Shown: positions 46,462-55,011 of the stretch, one piece after another
Numbering within the stretch: position 1 is the first letter of the stretch
How the letters are laid out: every line of letters begins with the position of its first letter
Source of the DNA: Bacteroidales bacterium
Lineage (GTDB): Bacteria > Bacteroidota > Bacteroidia > Bacteroidales > UBA932
NCBI GenBank assembly: GCA_024691765.1
Contig: JAILNI010000006.1
Span: 79,993 to 143,992 of the forward strand
Length of the DNA stretch: 64,000 nucleotides
Direction of reading: 5' to 3'
Translations under genes and position numbers: made by a program
The notes under the pieces: model-generated
Databases searched by the model: none
The model's input: the letters and a program-made list of their open reading frames with translations, nothing else
What the model was told of the DNA's origin: nothing

Positions 46462-48334
46462 GGGTTATGTAGGAGACAACGGGAAGGTGGTCGGAGGGAG
46501 AGCAAACAACCTCGTCATCCTCGGCTTCCGCATCAGGATCGAACACATAGGTATTACGAATCGTCCTGTAAGACGTTGCGGTGCAGTCGCCGTGGGTCAT
46601 GATATGGTCGATGCGACGCTCTCCATGATTCTTGGTAAACTGTAGCATCGAATAGTGGAAGGTGTCGCCTGTACCGGACTGTGTTCCTGAATAGGTGGTG
46701 TAGTACGAGGCCAGGTTGCCGGCGGCACTGACAGCCTCGTAAGCATCCGTCCAATAGAGCTTGAGTTTGTTGTAGCCAGCCTCGCTGCTATGCCCTGGTG
46801 CGGAGTTCATATCTCCTACCAGAATCTGCGGATAAGCTCCTGCCTTAGCAGCTGCAAAAGCATTGACGCCGCCCGACATGTTGGTGTTGCTGGTTCCGGA
46901 ACCGCCGTCCTGTCCGTAGGTGGGAAGCTGGGTCACGAAGAAATAGAACACCTTACTCGAGACCTTGTGGGTGAACTTTGCCCAGACGACAAAGCGGTTG
47001 GGGTCACCTGAGTCGGACGCGCTGTTAGCAGAATAAGACTCGCTGTTGTACCTCAGCCATACTTTGCCGGACTCATTGAGGGTGAGGACGGAAGACTTGT
47101 AAGCAAAACCGTTGCAATAGTGATAGTTGCCGGATTCAGAGCCGGGGAAGTTGAGCTTCCAGGTATATGAAGCGCCCTGGGCAGCAGCTATATCCTCCAG
47201 GGAATAGGTCTGGCCGGACTCATACATGTCGTCACCGATTTCATTGAAGCCGATGAGGTCTGCAGCTGTATTGTAGATAGCCTTTCCAAGGGCTTCCTGC
47301 ATATCAGCACAGTTCTTGACAATGGCATTTGCCGGACGGGCTATTTTACCATTACTATCTCCAGCGGTTGCGGCTGCAGGACGGTTGTCGTCGTCCAGAC
47401 GCATGACATTGAACGTGGCGACCGTGATTCCCGGAGGGGTAGCGGTGGGTTCGCCGCCGGCCTCGGCGGTGAGACCACCTATTTCGAAGATGTTCTCAGT
47501 GCGCTTGGCGATGTATTCCTTGGCGGGGAACTCGACTACATTCTTGCCGAGAGTCTTTCCACTGGTCCAGAACAGGAGAGTCATGAAAGCTCCGGTATTG
47601 TCGTAGATTCGGGCTTCCATTCCCTGGTCGGAATAGGTCTGTGCAGGAACCGCGATGTATACCTGGGTGTTCGCTCCGGTAAGGGTAAGGCCGTCTCCGA
47701 AGCTGTAGGTAAGGGTACCTGCGGTGCCGCCGGTGAACGCGCCGGTAAAGCCTGAACCGTTGGTGGTCATGGTAAAGCTGCCGTAGAGCTTCTCTCCACC
47801 GAGGGCGTCGAGCTCAATCTTCGTGAGCGTGGCGCTTCCGTTGAGCTGGAAGTTGATGATGCCGCAGAAGTTGTCGAGACTCACGCTGTAAACCCCGCCA
47901 TTCTCCACGGCGTTGCCATAGGAAGCTGCGGCTGCCGGGTCGAAGGAACCGGCGACATAGGTCTGTGTTGCGGGGAGCACAATCACGTTTTCGGAAGCCG
48001 TTCCGGGGTAGAGAACCTTGAAGACTGATCCGGAGGGAGTGCTCGGGAAAGTGAAGTCCACGAGTTTCTCGCCGTCATCACCCGCGGCCACGGCATTGGA
48101 GAGGGTTCCGTTCACGGAAACCTTGTCTCCCTGTTTCCAGACAACGGGATAGGCGTCGCCGTTCTTGGCGCCGAGAGCCGTCCTGGTGGAGGCATCGGGC
48201 ATCTCGGCCCTGAGAACGAAGCCGTCCTTGCCGGGCTGGGCTTTCTCTGCGGACTCGATGTCTGATTTACATGCGAAGAGGAGGCAGCCCGTAAGTACGG
48301 GGAGCGTCCAGAGTAACAAATGTTTCAGTGTCAT
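46454..48334 (-). CDS. EEP-family lipoprotein with fimbrillin-like N-terminal domain (paralog 1)
   Basis: Lipobox LTGCLLFACKS; EEP motifs FNEIGDD, VGDMNSAPGHS, RRIDHIMTHGD, CSPSDHLPVVSYI. Confidence 0.86.
   Translation of the reverse strand: MTLKHLLLWTLPVLTGCLLFACKSDIESAEKAQPGKDGFVLRAEMPDASTRTALGAKNGDAYPVVWKQGDKVSVNGTLSNAVAAGDDGEKLVDFTFPSTPSGSVFKVLYPGTASENVIVLPATQTYVAGSFDPAAAASYGNAVENGGVYSVSLDNFCGIINFQLNGSATLTKIELDALGGEKLYGSFTMTTNGSGFTGAFTGGTAGTLTYSFGDGLTLTGANTQVYIAVPAQTYSDQGMEARIYDNTGAFMTLLFWTSGKTLGKNVVEFPAKEYIAKRTENIFEIGGLTAEAGGEPTATPPGITVATFNVMRLDDDNRPAAATAGDSNGKIARPANAIVKNCADMQEALGKAIYNTAADLIGFNEIGDDMYESGQTYSLEDIAAAQGASYTWKLNFPGSESGNYHYCNGFAYKSSVLTLNESGKVWLRYNSESYSANSASDSGDPNRFVVWAKFTHKVSSKVFYFFVTQLPTYGQDGGSGTSNTNMSGGVNAFAAAKAGAYPQILVGDMNSAPGHSSEAGYNKLKLYWTDAYEAVSAAGNLASYYTTYSGTQSGTGDTFHYSMLQFTKNHGERRIDHIMTHGDCTATSYRTIRNTYVFDPDAEAEDDEVVCSPSDHLPVVSYITLD
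47424..48334 (-). repeat. 911-bp near-identical direct repeat, copy 1 (5' half of EEP paralog 1)
   Basis: Begins at gtgattcccggaggggt; paired with 49484-50394, same length. Confidence 0.85.
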
Positions 48335-48351
48335 GTCTGATTCCTCCTCAA

Positions 48352-48474
48352 TTAATCGGAATTGGGGTCAAACTGGCCCTCTTCCGAACCAAAATCCTTG
48401 TTGGATGAGCAGAGGCACTGTTCCATACCTAATGGAACGGGCACTGCAATTGGTGTTAAATACTCTTTTTTCAT
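48352..48474 (-). CDS. Small ORF (40 aa), MKKEYLTPIAVPVPLGMEQCLCSSNKDFGSEEGQFDPNSD
   Basis: ATG-to-TAA frame in the gap between the two EEP genes, 17 nt upstream of the 48334 start; below the ORF-track length cutoff; resembles short MKK.Y..P leader-like proteins common in Bacteroidales surface operons. Confidence 0.6.
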   Translation of the reverse strand: MKKEYLTPIAVPVPLGMEQCLCSSNKDFGSEEGQFDPNSD

Positions 48475-48504
48475 AATTGATTATTGAAATTAATTAGTTT
48501 GATT

Positions 48505-50394
48505 TCAGTCGAATGTGATGTACGACACCACCGGGAAGTGGTCGGACGGGCACCAGGTGTTTTCATCCTCGGCCTCATAGGTCCTGCGGATGGTCTTGTA
48601 TGAGATCGGCGTCACGGTATGCGAAGCGCTGTTCTTGGTAGCTATGTGATCCAGACGCCTGTGGGGTTGGTTCTTTGTGAACGTAATGAAGGGGTAGTAA
48701 TAACTGTGCTGACTGCCGGTCTGTGTGCCGTCGTACTTCTTGTAGTAATCGGTCATGTTACCGTCTGCCTTTACCTTGTCGTACGCATCGGTCCAGTAGG
48801 AAATAAGCTCTGAGTAGTTGGGACAGTCGGTGGTCTTGTCTTCTTCCTTCGGGCCGAAGTTGAAGTCACCCACCGCAATGATCGGCAGATCTTCCACGTC
48901 GTTTTTAAGATGCTGGGCAAAAATCTTGAAACTCTTGACGTTATGGAGATTGTCTCCGTCATCGTTGTCGTAGTAAGTGTCGAAATGAGTCACGATGAAC
49001 CAGAAGCGCTTTCCGGAGACTTTGTGCCGGCAAAGAGCATATACTGCCGTGTGGCGGCCTGCGCTGTGTTCGTAGGCATTCTTCATGGACGACCAGTAAT
49101 CGTCATCGTCGTTGCAGAGCCACACGTAACCGTCGTCTTCGACTGCAATGACGTTTTTATTGTAGGCGAAAACGTTGGCGTAATACATTTCAGCCGAATA
49201 TGTATAGTTTAAAATAGTGCCGTCTCTGCTAACCTTGTTGGGATAATCCATCTTCCAGGTGTAGTCGCTGCTGGAGAGCCCCTGCGCGATGGCCCAGGCT
49301 TTGATGTCGTGCGTTTCTCCTGGCATGTTGTCCTCGCCCATCTCATTGATTCCGAAGATATCCGCTGCCATGCCGGCAATACTGGATCCAAGGCCGGCCT
49401 GGACATCGGCGCGGTCCATGCTTATATAAGAGGAGTTCGTGCCGGTACGGTTCTCAGCCATCTTGATATTGTAAACTCCTACGGTGATTCCCGGAGGGGT
49501 GGCGGTGGGTTCGCCGCCATTCTCGGCAGTGAGACCACTGATTTCGAAAATATTCTCAGTGCGCTTTGCGGCGTAGGTCTTGGCCGGGAACTCGACTACA
49601 TTCTTGCCGAGAGTCTTTCCGCTGGTCCAGAACAGGAGAGTCATGAAAGTACCGTTTGCGTCGTAGATTCGGGCTTCCATTCCCTGGTCGGAATAGGTCT
49701 GTGCGGGAACCGCGATGTAGACCTGAGTATTCGCTCCGGTAAGGGTAAGGCCGTCTCCGAAGCTGTAGGTAAGGGTGCCTGCGGTGCCGCCGGTGAACGC
49801 GCCGGTAAAGCCTGAGCCATTGGTGGCCATGGTAAAGCTGCCGTAGAGCTTCTCACCACCGAGGGCGTCGAGCTCAATCCTCTTGAGAGTTGCGCTGCCG
49901 TTTAGCTGGAAGTTGATGATTCCGCAGAAGTTGTCGAGGCTCACGCTGTAAACCCCGCCATTCTCCACGGCGTTGCCGTAGGAAGCTGCGGCGGCCGGAT
50001 TGAAGGAACCGGCGACATAGGTCTGTGTTGCGGGGAGCACAATCATGTTTTCGGAAGCCGTTCCGGGGTAGAGAACCTTGAAGACGGATCCGGAGGGAGT
50101 GCTCGGGAAGGTGAAGTCCACGAGCTTCTCGCCGTCATCCCCCGCGGCCACGGCATTGGAGAGGGTTCCGTTCACGGAAACCATGTCTCCCTGTTTCCAG
50201 ACAACGGGATAGGCGGAGCCGTTCTTGGCGCCGAGAGCCGTCCTGGTGGAGGCATCGGGCATCCCGGCCCTGAGAACGAAGCCGTCCTTGCCGGGCTGGG
50301 CTTTCTCTGCGGACTCGATGTCTGATTTACATGCGAAGAGGAGGCAGCCCGCAAGTACGGGGAGCGTCCAGATTATGAAATGTTTTGGTGTCAT
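48505..50394 (-). CDS. EEP-family lipoprotein with fimbrillin-like N-terminal domain (paralog 2)
   Basis: N-terminal ~300 aa nearly identical to 46454-48334; EEP motifs INEMGED, VGDFNFGPKE, RRLDHIATKN, CPSDHFPVVSYI. Confidence 0.86.
   Translation of the reverse strand: MTPKHFIIWTLPVLAGCLLFACKSDIESAEKAQPGKDGFVLRAGMPDASTRTALGAKNGSAYPVVWKQGDMVSVNGTLSNAVAAGDDGEKLVDFTFPSTPSGSVFKVLYPGTASENMIVLPATQTYVAGSFNPAAAASYGNAVENGGVYSVSLDNFCGIINFQLNGSATLKRIELDALGGEKLYGSFTMATNGSGFTGAFTGGTAGTLTYSFGDGLTLTGANTQVYIAVPAQTYSDQGMEARIYDANGTFMTLLFWTSGKTLGKNVVEFPAKTYAAKRTENIFEISGLTAENGGEPTATPPGITVGVYNIKMAENRTGTNSSYISMDRADVQAGLGSSIAGMAADIFGINEMGEDNMPGETHDIKAWAIAQGLSSSDYTWKMDYPNKVSRDGTILNYTYSAEMYYANVFAYNKNVIAVEDDGYVWLCNDDDDYWSSMKNAYEHSAGRHTAVYALCRHKVSGKRFWFIVTHFDTYYDNDDGDNLHNVKSFKIFAQHLKNDVEDLPIIAVGDFNFGPKEEDKTTDCPNYSELISYWTDAYDKVKADGNMTDYYKKYDGTQTGSQHSYYYPFITFTKNQPHRRLDHIATKNSASHTVTPISYKTIRRTYEAEDENTWCPSDHFPVVSYITFD
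49484..50394 (-). repeat. 911-bp near-identical direct repeat, copy 2 (5' half of EEP paralog 2)
   Basis: Paired with 47424-48334, same length and orientation. Confidence 0.85.
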
Positions 50395-50426
50395 ATCGGT
50401 TATTACGTGCGTGTGTAGAAAGCGTA

Positions 50427-50457
50427 CAAAACTACGTTTTTCGGTATACTAAAACAA
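50427..50457 (-). promoter_or_regulatory. Promoter of the surface-protein operon (minus-strand TTG-N20-TAGTTTTG)
   Basis: CAAAACTA at 50427-50434 and CAA at 50455-50457, ~33 nt upstream of the 50394 start. Confidence 0.55.
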
Positions 50458-50459
50458 CT

Positions 50460-50511
50460 CGCGCGCGAATTAAAGGAAATCCGCGCGCGTATAAGGGAAA
50501 GCTAATTAGCT
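50460..50511. promoter_or_regulatory. Two dyad elements upstream of the operon promoter
   Basis: CGCGCGCGAATT...AAATCCGCGCGCG (50460-50489) and perfect palindrome AGCTAATTAGCT (50500-50511). Confidence 0.45.
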
Positions 50512-50603
50512 GTTATTTAGCTTATTAAATTATTTTTATAATGAAAATCGGGAAATGGGATTTTTTGCTTTTCGGCAAAAATTGTTGAAAAACCAAAAAC
50601 CCG

Positions 50604-51935
50604 CTATTTCGTTTCTTCATGCAGGTATCCGTCGGCCTTGATGTTCCAGAGGAAGGCGCAGAGAACGCCTCCGAGTAGGGAGAAACCGGCCATCAGGATG
50701 AACAGGTGGTCCCATCCGAAATGGTCGGAGAACCAGCCGAGCCCAGCGCCCGTAATGAGCACGGAAACATAGCTCATGAGACCTATCAGGCCCACTGCGG
50801 AGGAGGCGGCCTTCTTGGTGGCGTTCTTCGACGCGGTGACTCCCAGAAGGGCCTGCGGGCCGTAGAGGAAGAAGCCAGCGAGGGCAAGGATGCAGAGTAC
50901 CAGCACAGGCGAAGCGGTAGGCGGCAGCAGCTGCAGCACCACAAGGCACACCGCCACTATGCCCATCTCAACCGCGCACACGCGCTGTTCCTTTCCTTTG
51001 AAAACATGGTCGGATATCCATCCGGCGGCAAGCATACCGGCGCATCCGGCTATCTCGAAGATGCCTATGGTCCAGCCGGCCAGTTGCGGCGAGAGCTGCA
51101 CCGACATCTTCCCGAGGAAGGTCGGCCCCCAGTCGAGTACGGCAAAGCGCACAACGTAGACGAAAAGGTCGGTAAGGGCCAGCAGCCAGATGACGGGATT
51201 CAGGAAGACCTTCTTCTTCACGAAGGCCCTGTAGGCTTCGGGGGTGTCGTTGTCGTCGAGTTCGGTCTTGGTGTCGGGCAGTTCCGGCAGGCCTACCGAC
51301 TTAGGCGTGTCGCGAAGGGTGATAATCACGAAGAGTATGCCCACTGCCGCAATGGCTCCAGGAATCCAGAAGCAAAGCCTCCAGTCGCCGCTGCGGCTCA
51401 CTATGTATCCGCAGAGCACGGCAAGAATACCCGCACCTATCGAGTGCGAGGTATTCCAGATGGACATCTTGGTAGCCAGTTCCTTTGGCGGCACCCAATG
51501 GTTTATAAGGCGGTTGCACGGCGGGAAGCCGCAGCCCTGGAAGACGTTGTTGAGCACCAGCAGTATGCCCATCACCAGCACCATCGTGCCTATGAAGTCG
51601 GGCCCTCCCGTCTGCCCCGTGATCATGGTGGAAATCCTGTCGCTCCAGCCGAAGAGGAAGTTCAGCAGCACGCAGGCGCTCAGGCCTATGACCATGTGCC
51701 AGCGGGCGTTGAATCGGTCGCCTATGAACCCGTTGAGGAACTTCGAGACTCCGTAGATTATGCCTACGAGCGAAAGGATAATGCCGAAGTCGGTGTTGGT
51801 TATTCCGTACTGGGCACTCAGCACCGGCATGGCGAAGGAAAAGTTCTTCCGCACGAAATAGAACATGGAATAGCCTATCATCGAGCAGATGATCACCCTC
51901 CACTGCCAGTAACTGAAACTCTTCTTGGTCTTCAT
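50604..51935 (-). CDS. MFS transporter, GlpT/UhpC-like organophosphate:phosphate antiporter family
   Basis: YSMFYFVRKNFSFAMPVL, GISKFLNGFIGDRFNAR-like (GVSKFLNGFIGDRFNARW), FQGCGFPPCNRLINHWVPPKE. Confidence 0.87.
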   Translation of the reverse strand: MKTKKSFSYWQWRVIICSMIGYSMFYFVRKNFSFAMPVLSAQYGITNTDFGIILSLVGIIYGVSKFLNGFIGDRFNARWHMVIGLSACVLLNFLFGWSDRISTMITGQTGGPDFIGTMVLVMGILLVLNNVFQGCGFPPCNRLINHWVPPKELATKMSIWNTSHSIGAGILAVLCGYIVSRSGDWRLCFWIPGAIAAVGILFVIITLRDTPKSVGLPELPDTKTELDDNDTPEAYRAFVKKKVFLNPVIWLLALTDLFVYVVRFAVLDWGPTFLGKMSVQLSPQLAGWTIGIFEIAGCAGMLAAGWISDHVFKGKEQRVCAVEMGIVAVCLVVLQLLPPTASPVLVLCILALAGFFLYGPQALLGVTASKNATKKAASSAVGLIGLMSYVSVLITGAGLGWFSDHFGWDHLFILMAGFSLLGGVLCAFLWNIKADGYLHEETK

Positions 51936-51947
51936 CTGTTTAAACGT

Positions 51948-52850
51948 TTATTTTTTCGAAGCCTTGAGGGATTTGAGCACGAAAAGGCCCTCCTGGCTCT
52001 GCACAATGAAGTGCCCACGGTAGCGGGAGATGTCCTCGAGCTCGCCGGCCGTGCAGCGCGTAAGGTCCACCACTTCCATGCTCTTGTGCACCAGATCCCA
52101 AACATAGAGTATCGACGGTTTCCCCGGCTTGCCTACCCCCGTGGGCATGTAGAGCTTGTCCTTCCACACGTAGAGGCCCTGGCCTATGGGATTGAAGCTG
52201 AAGCCGGACACGTCCTCGATAAGGTAGTTCTCAAGGGCGTCTTCCGGAGTGAGCACAACCGTGGAGCCTTCCTCGAAGGCGGGGAGGCGGAACTTTATCA
52301 CCCTGTGCCGGTTGGCGGGGTCGGTGTTGTTGACGGTGTTGCCGTAGCCGTAAAGGAGGCGGTTCTTTTGGTCTATCACCCACTGAAGCGCGTAGCCGAA
52401 GTCGCCGTTGCGGTCGTCGTAGCGGATAATCTGAACGAGCGAAGACGACTTGAAGTCGGGGGCTATGCGCTCCACGAACAGTATGTCCTTGAGCCCGTTA
52501 TACGTCTTTTTGTGGCACTGGCTGATGTATGCGAGAGGCAGCGGGTCGCCGCCATCGTACTTCTCGCAGCCGAAGCTGAGCACGTTGGAATGGTTCACCT
52601 CGTCGTAAGACGCAAGATGGAACTGCCCCAGCATCCTGTAATCCTTTCCGGAGAGCCTGTAAACGGTGGCCACGCCCCTGTCCTGCAGGCTGACGAGCAG
52701 CTTGCCGCAGACGTCCATCCCCTGGTAGGAACTGCCTTTCTGCCTGTGGTTCTCCCCGCACAGCTGTCCGAGGTACTCGGCCTTCTGGCCCGCGAGGGGC
52801 AGGGAAAGCAGGAGCGCCGCAGCAATCAAAAAGTACCGCAAAGTCTTCAT
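51948..52850 (-). CDS. Secreted hypothetical protein, possible beta-propeller
   Basis: Signal peptide LRYFLIAAALLLSLPLAGQ; repetitive beta-rich composition. Confidence 0.6.
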   Translation of the reverse strand: MKTLRYFLIAAALLLSLPLAGQKAEYLGQLCGENHRQKGSSYQGMDVCGKLLVSLQDRGVATVYRLSGKDYRMLGQFHLASYDEVNHSNVLSFGCEKYDGGDPLPLAYISQCHKKTYNGLKDILFVERIAPDFKSSSLVQIIRYDDRNGDFGYALQWVIDQKNRLLYGYGNTVNNTDPANRHRVIKFRLPAFEEGSTVVLTPEDALENYLIEDVSGFSFNPIGQGLYVWKDKLYMPTGVGKPGKPSILYVWDLVHKSMEVVDLTRCTAGELEDISRYRGHFIVQSQEGLFVLKSLKASKK

Positions 52851-53671
52851 AACTTATAATCTTCAATCATTTTTCCGAACTCGGAAAGGTCGTTCACCAC
52901 AAGATCCCCTTCTTCGCACGCCCGGGCGGCAAGCTCGGGCGTCGTTTCTCCGGAGAGCACCAGCACCGGCAGGGCGCCTGCGTTGCGGGCCATGGCGATG
53001 TCGGTGTACACCCTGTCGCCTATCATGGCCACCTCGTCCTTCTGCAGTCCGAGCCTGGCCTCGAGGTCGAACAGCATGGTGGGGTCGGGCTTGCCTAGCA
53101 CCACGTCGGCCCGGCGGCCGGTCGCATGCTCTATGCACTTCTGTATTGAGCCGCAGTCCACGAGCACCGTCTGCTCCTCGGTGGGGCACACACGGTCGGG
53201 ATTGGTTGCGAGGTAGGGCACTCCGTGCGAAGCCCACCACGCGGCCTTGCAGAGCCTCGGGTAGACGAGCGTCGTGTCGAAGGACACCACCAGAAGGTCG
53301 GGCGCGGCAGAGTCGTTCTCATCGGTGACGACAAAACCGTGGCTGCGGAAAAGCTCCTGCAGGCTTGCGGTTCCGAGCACGTACACGCGCTTCACCCCCG
53401 GCATATGCATCTGCACATACTCCACCGCCGCCTGGGAAGTCGTGAGCATCTGCTCCGGAGTGCAGGGTATGCCCATGCCGGAGAGTTTCCTCAGGTAGTC
53501 CTGCGGGGAACGGGTGGGGTTGTTCGTAAGGAAGGAATAGCCAATGCCCTTTTTCTTAAGCATTTCCAGGAACGGCAGGGTGAAGGGGAAGACCTTCGAC
53601 CCCAGGTAGATGGTGCCGTCCATGTCCATCACAATGTGGCGGATGCGGCTTATGCGCTGCTGCATGCTCAT
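52847..53671 (-). CDS. HAD-superfamily (NagD/AraL-like) phosphatase; start revised to 53671
   Basis: HIVMDMDGTIYLGSKVFP, SFLTNNPTRSPQDY, GKPDPTMLFDL, MIGDRVYTDIAMARNAG; ATGA overlap with the upstream gene supports the later start. Confidence 0.9.
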   Translation of the reverse strand: MSMQQRISRIRHIVMDMDGTIYLGSKVFPFTLPFLEMLKKKGIGYSFLTNNPTRSPQDYLRKLSGMGIPCTPEQMLTTSQAAVEYVQMHMPGVKRVYVLGTASLQELFRSHGFVVTDENDSAAPDLLVVSFDTTLVYPRLCKAAWWASHGVPYLATNPDRVCPTEEQTVLVDCGSIQKCIEHATGRRADVVLGKPDPTMLFDLEARLGLQKDEVAMIGDRVYTDIAMARNAGALPVLVLSGETTPELAARACEEGDLVVNDLSEFGKMIEDYKL

Positions 53672-55011
53672 AGGGCGAAGGGTCCTCCGGGTGCGAAGAG
53701 GGGCTCCACGATGGAGTCGTAGAAGCCTCCGCGTTTGGCGAGGTCGAGAAGGTTGAAACGGAAGCGCATGAGCTGCACCTTTGCGAACATGTCGTGCAGC
53801 TGCTGCCTCGAGACGCCTATCTGTTCGGGCTCGTAAGGGGCTCCGGAGGCCTTGAGCATGGCCTTCATCTTTTCGTAGGAGTACACCTGGCCCTGGAGCT
53901 TCGCCTTGAGCTGCGGCCACTCGGCCTTGAGCTTCTCAAGCTGTGCGCGCACCTCTTCTGCCGGCTGGTATTTCTTGGTAATTTCGTCGTATCCGAGCTT
54001 CGGGGCTGGGAAGCCCTCGAAGATCCTGAGCGCCCGCTGCTGCTCATGCTCGAGCGTCGGCCATGCCTTCACGCATGCGTCCACGTCAATCTTGGTGAGG
54101 TCGAGCTTGAAAAGCTGGTCGAACACGGCGCACATGGTGAGCGTGCCTATGGCCACCTGGAAGCCGTGACTCTGGAGCTTGCCCTTGTAGCGGTGCTCCG
54201 TCATGTCGAGTATGTGGCTGAAGAGATGGTCGCAGCAGGAGGCGGGGCGCGAAGAACGGGCGGCCTGCATGGCGACCCCGCTCAGCGTGAGCCCTTCGAA
54301 TACGTCGGCTATGGCGTCGGGGTCGCCGGCGGCAACGTCTTCCGGCCTCGAAAGGAAGCCGTCGAGATGGTCCTGAAGCACCTTCCATGCATCCTCATGT
54401 ATGGGAGCGGTGCCCACGAAATCGGCCACCATCCACTCGGCGCCGGCGGGCACCTTGGCCGCGAGGTCGGCGTAACCGGCGGCGGTCATGTGTTTGGGGG
54501 CTGCTGCAATCACGTCGATATCTGCCACTATCGCCACCGGAGCGGGGCAGGAGAAGGTCTGCTTCGAACTCTCAAAGGTGATGGAAGCCCCGAAGGAGGA
54601 GTAGCCGTCGACCGAAGCCGCAGTGGGCAGGGTGAGATAGGACTGTCCGTGGTGGTGCGAGCAGAGTTTGCAGAGGTCGTTGATGACCCCGGAGCCCACC
54701 GAGACGAGCACCGCATCGGGGGCCGCGTCGAGCAGGGCGTCCACCATCTCCACATACTTCCACTCCGCGTGGAATTCCTCTTCCATTATTATATGCCTGT
54801 CCACGGAGATGCCTGCCGCTTCGAAGAGGCCGAAAACCTTTTCTCCGAGGGCGGGCCAGGTGTGGACGTCGGCCAGGATGAGGGCCTTGCGGCCCGGGAA
54901 AAACTGCTTGAATACCTCAGGAGCCTTCTCCGAGGCTCCGCGCCCCATCTCGAACAGCTTGGTGTCGGTCGAGATGGACATCGCGAAATCGATTCTGTCT
55001 TTTTTGCTCAT
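53668..55011 (-). CDS. sn-glycerol-1-phosphate dehydrogenase-like protein (AraM/EgsA family)
   Basis: VGSGVINDLCKL, LPTAASVDGYSSFGASI, APVAIVADIDVIAAAPKHMTAAGYADLAAK. Confidence 0.85.
   Translation of the reverse strand: MSKKDRIDFAMSISTDTKLFEMGRGASEKAPEVFKQFFPGRKALILADVHTWPALGEKVFGLFEAAGISVDRHIIMEEEFHAEWKYVEMVDALLDAAPDAVLVSVGSGVINDLCKLCSHHHGQSYLTLPTAASVDGYSSFGASITFESSKQTFSCPAPVAIVADIDVIAAAPKHMTAAGYADLAAKVPAGAEWMVADFVGTAPIHEDAWKVLQDHLDGFLSRPEDVAAGDPDAIADVFEGLTLSGVAMQAARSSRPASCCDHLFSHILDMTEHRYKGKLQSHGFQVAIGTLTMCAVFDQLFKLDLTKIDVDACVKAWPTLEHEQQRALRIFEGFPAPKLGYDEITKKYQPAEEVRAQLEKLKAEWPQLKAKLQGQVYSYEKMKAMLKASGAPYEPEQIGVSRQQLHDMFAKVQLMRFRFNLLDLAKRGGFYDSIVEPLFAPGGPFAL

Noticed and set aside
52847-53920. 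Extended 357-aa start for the HAD phosphatase
   Set aside because: The N-terminal ~80 aa lies antisense-frame within the upstream AraM-like gene and is non-homologous; ATG at 53671 with ATGA overlap fits better.
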